64,000 nt of DNA, taken from contig DASWNX010000002.1 in assembly GCA_036399055.1 (NCBI GenBank), positions 124,001 to 188,000 of the forward strand, given 5' to 3'. Below the pieces are notes generated by a model. It had not been told where the DNA came from and made no database searches. It worked only from the letters and a program-made list of their open reading frames with translations. This document shows, one piece after another, positions 1-5,957 of this stretch (its first letter is position 1; the number at the start of each line of letters is the position of its first letter). The position numbers and the translations under genes are program-made. The DNA is from Jatrophihabitans sp. (GTDB lineage Bacteria; Actinomycetota; Actinomycetes; Mycobacteriales; Jatrophihabitantaceae).

Positions 1-178
1 CCAGGGCCATGCCCAGCGCGCCGGCCACTCCCAGGGCCATCGCGCCCCGCACTGCCAGGGACCGGATGGAGACGACCAGCTCGTCGACCTCGCGCAGGTC
101 GATGCTCACCAGCTCGGCCGGCAGCCTGGTCTGATCGATGATCCGAACCATGCCGTCGACCCAGTCAATGGTTCGCAT
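1..178 (-). CDS. mtnA: S-methyl-5-thioribose-1-phosphate isomerase, N-terminal part (cut by window edge)
   Basis: The first 59 codons of a minus-strand gene read MRTIDWVDGMVRIIDQTRLP, followed by an acidic stretch and then AVRGAMALGVAGALG. This is the characteristic N-terminus of MtnA, with an IDQT.LP motif and an 'IRS.AVRGA..LGVA' phosphate-binding segment. The enzyme isomerises methylthioribose-1-phosphate to methylthioribulose-1-phosphate in methionine salvage. The start is the ATG at 176-178, only 20 bp from the divergent aldolase gene, so the two probably share a promoter zone. The rest of the gene lies outside the window. It could also be a close eIF-2B-alpha-like relative. Confidence 0.85.
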   Translation of the reverse strand, partial: MRTIDWVDGMVRIIDQTRLPAELVSIDLREVDELVVSIRSLAVRGAMALGVAGALGMAL

Positions 179-198
179 GGCCGGTAGCGTAACCAGCT

Positions 199-852
199 GT
201 GCTCCTCCCCGACCAGCGCGCCGCGGTGGTGCGGGCCTGCCACCAGCTGCTGGCGACCGGGCTTGTGCGCGGCGCCTCGGGCAACGTCTCGGTCCGCGAC
301 CCGGCCACCGGCAGGATCGCGATCACCCCCACCGGCCTGGCCTACCCCGGCATGCGAGACAGCGATGTGGCGGTGCTCGGACTCGACGGCGCCCAGCTCG
401 ACGGCGCGCTGCGGCCGACCTCCGAGGTGGCCCTGCACCTGGGCGTCTACCGCGCACGCCCGGATGTCGGCGCGGTGGTGCACACCCACTCGATGTTCGC
501 CACCACCTTCGCGGTGCTCGGCGAGCAGATTCCGCCCGTGCACTACCTGATCGTCCGGGCCGGCGAGGCGGTGCCGGTGGCGCCGTACGCCCGCTACGGC
601 ACCGCCGAGCTGGCCCAGGCCTGCGTGGCGAGGCTGGGCGCCGGGTTCGCGGTGCTGCTGGCCAACCACGGCGTCGTGGCGGTGGGCGCGGACCTCGACG
701 CGGCGATGGCAGTCGCCGACGCCGTCGAGTACACCGCCGAGCTGGCCTGGCGAGCGCGTCAGCTCGGCGTTCCACAGCTGCTGGATTCCGAGCAACTGGC
801 CGCCGCCCGGACGGCGTTGGCCGGTTACGGCCAACCCTCAGGCCGGGGTTGA
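199..852 (+). CDS. class II aldolase/adducin-family protein, probably acting on a methylthioribulose-phosphate-like substrate
   Basis: A 217-residue class II (zinc) aldolase fold. The N-terminus has the phosphate-binding GASGNVSVR segment. TSE followed by HLGVY, the zinc ligands in VVHTHS, and a later NHG motif near residue 155 are all present. Relatives include L-fuculose-phosphate aldolase and MtnB dehydratase. The divergent mtnA 20 bp away suggests a substrate of the 5-methylthioribulose-1-phosphate type, either by aldol cleavage (the 'DHAP shunt') or by MtnB dehydration. No other mtn gene is visible here. The start is a GTG at 199. Confidence 0.85.
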   Translation: MLLPDQRAAVVRACHQLLATGLVRGASGNVSVRDPATGRIAITPTGLAYPGMRDSDVAVLGLDGAQLDGALRPTSEVALHLGVYRARPDVGAVVHTHSMFATTFAVLGEQIPPVHYLIVRAGEAVPVAPYARYGTAELAQACVARLGAGFAVLLANHGVVAVGADLDAAMAVADAVEYTAELAWRARQLGVPQLLDSEQLAAARTALAGYGQPSGRG

Positions 853-879
853 GCAGCCTGCGCGTGGGGTCGGCCCGGC

Positions 880-1581
880 TCAGCCGGCGAACAGCGGCGG
901 CAACGCCAGCAGCATGACCAGCGACCAGGTGACGTGAGTCAGCATCGGCGCCAGGATGCCGCCCGAAGCCCGCCGTTGCAGGCCCAGGATCAAGCCCAGG
1001 GCGGCCGCAGCGAACACCAGCATCGGATTGCCGGTGGCCACCGTCACCACCGCGTAGATACCGGTGGAGGCCAGCACCGGGCGCCGCTGGCCCAGGGCGG
1101 CGTACAGCGCTCCTCGAAAGAAGATCTCCTCGGCGATCCCGTTGAGCAGCGTGACCGCGGCGACCAGCGGCAGCGACCCGTACCGGGCGTGGTCCAGAAC
1201 GTCTTCGGTGAGCGCCCGCAGCGGGTCGATCTCACGCACCACCAGGGCGCCCAGCACGAACACCGCGGCGGCCGCCAGCCCGATGGCCACCGGCGTCAGC
1301 ACGGGCCGGCGGAGCTCGCCCCGAAAGCTGATCCGGCCCAGATGCAGCGGGCCCGACCCCAGGCCCCCGATCAACCAGACCGCTGCCAACCCCGCCGTCA
1401 ACGGGTAGAACGCCGGGTCCGCCGGTCGCACCGACAGCGACAGGCCGAGCATCAGCGCGCCGGCGACCAGCACCAGCGCGACCACCAGCCGGCGGCGCCG
1501 GAACGCGCTGTCGGGCTCGCGGTGATCGCGAGGCGCCTTGTCGACCAGGACTGGGCGCAGCAGGGCCGGCAGGTACCTCAT
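880..1581 (-). CDS. CPBP-family intramembrane protease-like protein
   Basis: A 233-residue polytopic membrane protein. Hydrophobic segments lie near residues 32-52, 58-75, 95-112, 135-150 and 170-230. The first CPBP (Abi) motif, EEIFFRG, is intact near residue 150, and a third motif of the H-V-T-W type is near residue 218. The usual F-x-x-x-H of motif 2 is not evident, since the matching segment reads YAVVTVATGN, so catalytic activity is uncertain. The ATG at 1579-1581 overlaps the stop of the upstream reductase gene (ATGA), so the two are translationally coupled. Homologues are annotated as CAAX-protease-like proteins. Confidence 0.75.
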   Translation of the reverse strand: MRYLPALLRPVLVDKAPRDHREPDSAFRRRRLVVALVLVAGALMLGLSLSVRPADPAFYPLTAGLAAVWLIGGLGSGPLHLGRISFRGELRRPVLTPVAIGLAAAAVFVLGALVVREIDPLRALTEDVLDHARYGSLPLVAAVTLLNGIAEEIFFRGALYAALGQRRPVLASTGIYAVVTVATGNPMLVFAAAALGLILGLQRRASGGILAPMLTHVTWSLVMLLALPPLFAG

Positions 1582-2513
1582 CCGGCTCGCGGCAGCCGGC
1601 GCCTCGGTCCGGCGCCGGCCGCGGCCCGACGGGCCGCCAGCGCCTGCCGCACCGACTCGTCGTACCCGATCGTCGGACCGGGCGCCAGCCGCTGAATGGA
1701 GTTCTGCCGCACCACCACTTCGGTGGTCATCGAATCGACCAGGTTGCGGGCGGTCGCCAGGTTCACATCGGTCACCAGCGCCAGCCACGCCGAGGACAAC
1801 CTCGGCGTCAGCAACGGCACCGGCAGCACCGGCAGCATCCGCTTGTGCTGTACCCGCGCCGCCCGTTGCAGCATGTCGATGTAGCGCAACACCTCGGGCC
1901 CGCCGATCTCGTACACCTGCCCGGCCGACTCGGGCGCCTGCAGCACAGCGACCAGGTAGCGCACCACGTCGGCCAGCGCGATCGGCTGGGTGCGGGTGCT
2001 CACCCACCGGGGCGCGATCATCACCGGCAGATGGTCCACCAGCTGCCGGGTGATCTCCCACGAGATCCCCCCGTGGCCGATCACGACCGCCGCCCGCAGG
2101 ACGGTGACCGGCACGCCTGCCTCACCGAGCAGGGTCTCCACCGCGCGCCGGGAACGCAGGTGCGCCGACAGCTGCTGATCGTCGGCGCCCAGCCCGCCGA
2201 GATAGATGATGCGCCCGACGCCGGCCTCGGCGGCGGCGGCGCCGAACGCTCGGGCAGCCTGGGCGTCCACCTCTTCGAACTGGGCCGAGTCCAATGAATG
2301 CACAAGATAGTAAGCGGCTTCGACGCCTGCCAGCGGCTCCTGCAGGCTGGCCGGTCGGCCGACGTCGCCGGCCACCGGCTCGCCGGCGCCGAAGTAGCGC
2401 TCCGGATGCCGGGTCATCGCCCGGACCCGATAGCCGGCCACCTCCAGCGCTTGACACAGGTGTGAGCCGATGAATCCCGAGGCGCCGGTCACCAGCACGT
2501 CCGGTCCGGTCAT
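1578..2513 (-). CDS. NAD(P)-binding NmrA/SDR-type reductase
   Basis: A 311-residue Rossmann protein starting MTGPDVLVTGASGFIGSH, with the glycine-rich G-x-x-G-x-x-G nucleotide site. AAYYLVHS near residue 67 is typical of the atypical SDRs that often carry a C-terminal DUF2867 (absent here, given the length). The classical Y-x-x-x-K pair is not obvious, so it may act as an NADPH-binding regulator or a ubiquinone-biosynthesis-like reductase. It is followed by the CPBP gene with a 4-nt overlap. It lies downstream of the MerR gene on the same strand, separated by a 238-bp gap that contains tandem repeats. Confidence 0.8.
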   Translation of the reverse strand: MTGPDVLVTGASGFIGSHLCQALEVAGYRVRAMTRHPERYFGAGEPVAGDVGRPASLQEPLAGVEAAYYLVHSLDSAQFEEVDAQAARAFGAAAAEAGVGRIIYLGGLGADDQQLSAHLRSRRAVETLLGEAGVPVTVLRAAVVIGHGGISWEITRQLVDHLPVMIAPRWVSTRTQPIALADVVRYLVAVLQAPESAGQVYEIGGPEVLRYIDMLQRAARVQHKRMLPVLPVPLLTPRLSSAWLALVTDVNLATARNLVDSMTTEVVVRQNSIQRLAPGPTIGYDESVRQALAARRAAAGAGPRRRLPRAG

Positions 2514-2522
2514 GATGTCCCT

Positions 2523-2554
2523 GTCTCACCTCGCCTGGGTCTCACCTCGCCTGG
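2523..2554. repeat. tandem direct repeat, 16 bp x 2
   Basis: GTCTCACCTCGCCTGG occurs twice head to tail (2523-2538 and 2539-2554), followed by a degraded third copy. It sits just upstream of the minus-strand reductase start. On that strand it gives repeated purine-rich AGGCGAGGTGAGAC units, which could act as extra Shine-Dalgarno-like sequence or simply be slippage. Confidence 0.8.
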
Positions 2555-2572
2555 CCGGGTTCACCTTGCCTG

Positions 2573-2626
2573 CCGGCCGCGGCTCTCATGCCGGCCGCGA
2601 CCCTCGCGCCGGCCGCGGCCCTCTCG
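2573..2626. repeat. tandem imperfect repeat, 18 bp x 3
   Basis: Three 18-bp units each begin with the palindromic core CCGGCCGCG (2573-2590, 2591-2608, 2609-2626) and differ in their last nine bases. The non-coding gap between the MerR gene and the reductase gene contains little else that can be recognised. Confidence 0.75.
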
Positions 2627-2751
2627 CCGGTCTGGCGTCGGACTGCTGCCGGCCTGCTGTCGGCTTCAGTGCCGGCCTTTCGGAAACTCGACTCCTGCAC
2701 ACCTGTTTAGTCGGCGGTCGGCGGCAAAGCAACTGACAAGCGCTGCACAAG

Positions 2752-3759
2752 TTATCGAGCTGCCGACTGGAGTAGCCGGAGCGCCGCCTCAAGGTCGTTG
2801 GCGAAACTGGCGCCCACCGGTAGCGCGCCCTGCTGCCAGCCCGAGCCGCCGACCACCAACCGCCGCGCCGGCCGGCTGCGGGTCAGCTCGGCGAGCTCTG
2901 CCAGCTCGTCCGGGCGGGCCGGCGCCCCGGCCTCGGCGTCCTGGCAGTGCCGCCACAGGAAGATCGCGCCGGCGGAGGTCCGGCGCGCCGCGGCGGCCAC
3001 CGCCGTTGTGGGCACCCGGCCGCCCAGCAGTCGCAGCGGCACCCGCTGCTCGGCCAGCGCGGCCGCCAGCGCGTGCAGGGGCAGGGTGTGCTGCTCCTCG
3101 GGAGCGCAGGCCAGCAGCACCGGACGGCCGGGCACCGGCCGTGGCAGGAAGGCGCGGTAGGCCCGCAACGCGTCCATGACCGCTTCGCTGAGCACGTGCT
3201 CGACGTCCACGCCGGTGCGAACCCAGCGAACCCCGATCGACACCAGCACCGGGCGCAGCACCTCGTTCCAGGTGCGCACCGCGCCCCGGCTGACCAGCAG
3301 GTCCCCGATCTGACCGGCCGCGGAGTCGGCGTCCAGCCGGCTGGCAGCGCGCGCCAGCCCCCGAACCTCTGGCGAGGCGCCCGGCACCGCCAGCACCCGG
3401 CCACCAGGCCCTCCGCCGTGCTTGGGCCGCCGTCCCGTCGGAGCCGAGCGGGTGGTCGCCGGCCCGCCCGCGGGACGGGTCGGCGTCAGGCTGTGCTCGG
3501 GGTGGTCGCTCAGCACCGCTCGGGCGGCGGCAGCGGGCGCCTGGCCCCGGCTGACCAGCTCCTGCATGCGCAGCAACCGGTCGAGGTCGGCCTCGGTGTA
3601 GCGGCGGTGACCGCCGTCGCTGCGACCGCCAGGCGCAAGGCCGTAGCGACGCTCCCAGCTGCGCACGGTGGCAGGCGCCACGCCGAGGCGGCCGGCCGCG
3701 GCGCCCACCGACAGCAGCACACGACTGCCCTGGGGCGACTGCTGGATGGCGTCCGGCAC
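2752..3759 (-). CDS. MerR-family regulator with C-terminal B12-binding-like domain (CarH/LitR type)
   Basis: The N-terminal winged helix (residues about 15-85) has SVGAAAGRLGVAPATVRSWERRYGL, the MerR DNA-binding signature. A linker follows. Residues 130-330 resemble the B12-binding region of CarH/LitR light sensors: W-x7-E-H (GVRWVRTGVDVEH; CarH has W-x9-E-H) and E-x-H-x-x-P (EEQHTLP), where the His corresponds to the lower cobalt ligand. The Gly normally found in E-x-H-x-x-G is Pro here. The chosen start, GTG 3759, lies 6 nt after a good -10 element, implying a leaderless mRNA; an upstream ATG at 3810 would run through the promoter. The gene follows cobL-cobM on the same strand. Confidence 0.8.
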   Translation of the reverse strand: MPDAIQQSPQGSRVLLSVGAAAGRLGVAPATVRSWERRYGLAPGGRSDGGHRRYTEADLDRLLRMQELVSRGQAPAAAARAVLSDHPEHSLTPTRPAGGPATTRSAPTGRRPKHGGGPGGRVLAVPGASPEVRGLARAASRLDADSAAGQIGDLLVSRGAVRTWNEVLRPVLVSIGVRWVRTGVDVEHVLSEAVMDALRAYRAFLPRPVPGRPVLLACAPEEQHTLPLHALAAALAEQRVPLRLLGGRVPTTAVAAAARRTSAGAIFLWRHCQDAEAGAPARPDELAELAELTRSRPARRLVVGGSGWQQGALPVGASFANDLEAALRLLQSAAR

Positions 3760-3765
3760 TGGAGA

Positions 3766-3794
3766 ATCATGCCTGATGCATTCAAGTTGAACAA
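3766..3794 (-). promoter_or_regulatory. promoter of the MerR/B12 regulator with palindromic operator-like site
   Basis: On the minus strand TTGTTC (3789-3794), a 17-bp spacer and CATGAT (3766-3771) form a sigma-A-like promoter, and the GTG start follows six bases later. A perfect palindrome TTCAAGTTGAA (3781-3791) overlaps the -35 element and spacer. That is the position expected for autoregulation by a MerR protein. Confidence 0.6.
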
Positions 3795-3870
3795 GTTTCC
3801 AGGCATTCACAAGCCCTCGGGCGCGTCGAATTCGCCAGGGCTGGGCCGCTGAGCGGCGCCGCCGGGAGGC

Positions 3871-4620
3871 TCAGTGCGCGGTTCGATCCCGAGCGGCCGA
3901 GTACAGGTGGCTGTCCGGAAAGCCGGCCGCGGTCAGCACCCGGCCGACCACGATCACCGCGGTCCGCCGGATGCTGGCCTGCCGGACCTGCTCAGCGATG
4001 TCGGCCAGGGTGCCCCGCAGGATCTGCTGCTCGGGCCGGCTGGCGTAGGCCACCACCGCGACCGGGCAGTCCACGCCGTAGTTGCCGACCAGCTCGGCGA
4101 CGACGGCCTCGATCCGCTGCACGGCCAGGTGCAGGACCAGGGTCGCCCCGCCGGCGCCGAGGCTGCCCAGCTCCTCCCCCGGCGGCATGGCGGTGGCCCG
4201 CTCGGCCGTCCTGGTCAGGATCACGCTCTGGCCGACCCCCGGGACGGTCAGCTCGCGGCCCAGCGCCGCCGCCGCCGCCGCGAACGCCGGCACCCCCGGG
4301 GTGATGTCATAGCCGACGCCGGCCTGATCCAGGCGCCGCAGCTGCTCGGCCACCGCGCTGAACAGCGACGGATCGCCGCTGCACAACCGGGCGACCTGGT
4401 GCCCGGCCTGGTCGGCGGCCACCAGCTCGGCGATGATCTGGTCCAGGCTCAGCTCGGCGGTGTCGACCAGCCGGGCGCCAGGCGGGCAGTGCTCGAGCAC
4501 CTCAGCCGGAACCAGGCTGCCGGCGTACAGGCAGACCTGCGAGGAGGCCAGGATCCGCTGCGCGCGCAGGGTGATCAGGTCCGCCGCCCCCGGTCCGGCC
4601 CCGATGAAGTGAACCGTCAC
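3871..4620 (-). CDS. cobM: precorrin-4 C11-methyltransferase
   Basis: A 249-residue SAM-dependent uroporphyrinogen-methyltransferase fold. VHFIGAGPGAADLITLRA opens the protein, followed by LYAGSL, then LCSGDPSLF and ITPGVPAF, all characteristic of CobM/CbiF. It methylates C-11 of precorrin-4 (or the cobalt form) in corrin-ring synthesis in the cytosol. The GTG start at 4618-4620 overlaps the cobL stop as GTGA, so the pair is coupled. A longer reading from 4662 would run into cobL and is not needed for the fold. Confidence 0.93.
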   Translation of the reverse strand: MTVHFIGAGPGAADLITLRAQRILASSQVCLYAGSLVPAEVLEHCPPGARLVDTAELSLDQIIAELVAADQAGHQVARLCSGDPSLFSAVAEQLRRLDQAGVGYDITPGVPAFAAAAAALGRELTVPGVGQSVILTRTAERATAMPPGEELGSLGAGGATLVLHLAVQRIEAVVAELVGNYGVDCPVAVVAYASRPEQQILRGTLADIAEQVRQASIRRTAVIVVGRVLTAAGFPDSHLYSAARDRTAH

Positions 4621-5936
4621 CGCGCTGCCTCCCGGTAGACCCCCTGCTTGGTGTGACTCCACTGGGTGACCGGCATGGCCGGCCGCCAGCCGGTGAACCC
4701 GCCGACCGGCTCAGCCCGCTGCACCGCGATCCGGATCAGCCGCCCGCCCAGCCGCCGATGCCAGTCCGCCAGCACGGCCTCGGTCTCCACCGTGACGCCG
4801 TTGGCCACCAGCCGGCCGCCGGGCGCCAGCGCTGCCTCACAGGCTTCCAGCACTCCTGGCCGGCTGACCCCGCCACCGACGAAGATCGCCTCCGGTCGCG
4901 GCAGGCCGTCCAGCGCCTGGGGCGCCTGCCCGGCCACCAGTCGCAGTCCCGGCACGCCCAGTGCCTGCGCGTTGGCCGCGATCCGCTCCAACCGGTCCGC
5001 ACGGGCCTCGATCGCCACTGCCCGGCAGGACGGATGGCTGCGCATCCACTCGATGCCGACGCTGCCGCTACCGGCGCCGACGTCCCAGAGCAGTTGACCG
5101 GGCACCGGGGCCAGCGCCGCCAGGGTGATGGCCCGCACCTCGGACTTGGTGAGCTGGCCGTCGGTGTCGAAAGCCTCGTCGGGCAGCCCCGGCGAAGCCG
5201 GCAGCAGCGCGGCCCCCGGCACCGTGCGAACCTCGATCGCCAGGACCGCCAGCGGCTCGTCCGGTCGCGGTGACCAGTCTTCGGCATGGGAGCGCCACAG
5301 CCGTTCGGCGGGTCCGCCCAGCTCGCACAGCAGCGTCAACTCGCTGGGGCCCAGGCCTCGCTGACACAGCAACTGGGCCAGGGACGCGGCGTCAGCTGCC
5401 GAGCCGAGCAGCGCCAACAGCCGCCGCCCTGGCTGCAACAGCGGGTGCAGCGCGGCCATCGGCCGGCCCATCACGCTGACCACCTCGGTCTCCTCCAAGG
5501 GCCAGCCGAGCCGAGCGGCGGCCAGCGACAGCGAGGACACCTGCGGTATGACCTGGACGGACCCCGGGCCCAGCGAGCGCACCAGCGTGCCGCCGATGCC
5601 GTAGTGCATCGGATCGCCGCTGGCCAGCACTACCAGCCGGCGGCGGCCGCTCTCGGCGAGCAACCCGGGCAACGAGGCCAGCATCGGAGACGGCCAGGCG
5701 CGCCGCTCGGCCCGCAGGTGCGCGGGCAGCAGGCGCAGTTGGCGATCGCTGCCCAGCACCAGCTCAGCCTCGGTCAGAGCCGCCCGGGCTGGCGCGCCAA
5801 GCCCCTCCCAGCCATCGACGCCGATGCCGACCACCAGCACCCGGGGCTCGGTCGCCACCGGAGCGCTCTGGGCAGCCAGGTCGTGGGCGGCGTCATCGCC
5901 ATCCCAGGCGTCGGCGGACTCGGTCGGGTCAGGCAC
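4617..5936 (-). CDS. cobL: precorrin-6Y C5,15-methyltransferase (decarboxylating), CobL/CbiET fusion
   Basis: A 439-residue two-domain enzyme. Residues 30-230 are a CbiE-type methyltransferase (VLVVGIGVDGWEGL, then SGDPMHYGIG). Residues 245-425 are a CbiT-type Rossmann methyltransferase (LTKSEVRAITLAAL, then LLWDVGAGSGSVGIEW). CobL methylates C-5 and C-15 and removes the C-12 acetate carboxyl. The fused form is usual in actinomycetes. The GTG start is at 5936. The next gene, cobM, overlaps by 4 nt, making a small cobalamin operon. Other cob genes are not in this window. Confidence 0.93.
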   Translation of the reverse strand: MPDPTESADAWDGDDAAHDLAAQSAPVATEPRVLVVGIGVDGWEGLGAPARAALTEAELVLGSDRQLRLLPAHLRAERRAWPSPMLASLPGLLAESGRRRLVVLASGDPMHYGIGGTLVRSLGPGSVQVIPQVSSLSLAAARLGWPLEETEVVSVMGRPMAALHPLLQPGRRLLALLGSAADAASLAQLLCQRGLGPSELTLLCELGGPAERLWRSHAEDWSPRPDEPLAVLAIEVRTVPGAALLPASPGLPDEAFDTDGQLTKSEVRAITLAALAPVPGQLLWDVGAGSGSVGIEWMRSHPSCRAVAIEARADRLERIAANAQALGVPGLRLVAGQAPQALDGLPRPEAIFVGGGVSRPGVLEACEAALAPGGRLVANGVTVETEAVLADWHRRLGGRLIRIAVQRAEPVGGFTGWRPAMPVTQWSHTKQGVYREAAR

Positions 5937-5957
5937 AGCGTGCAGTCTGCCGCAGGC

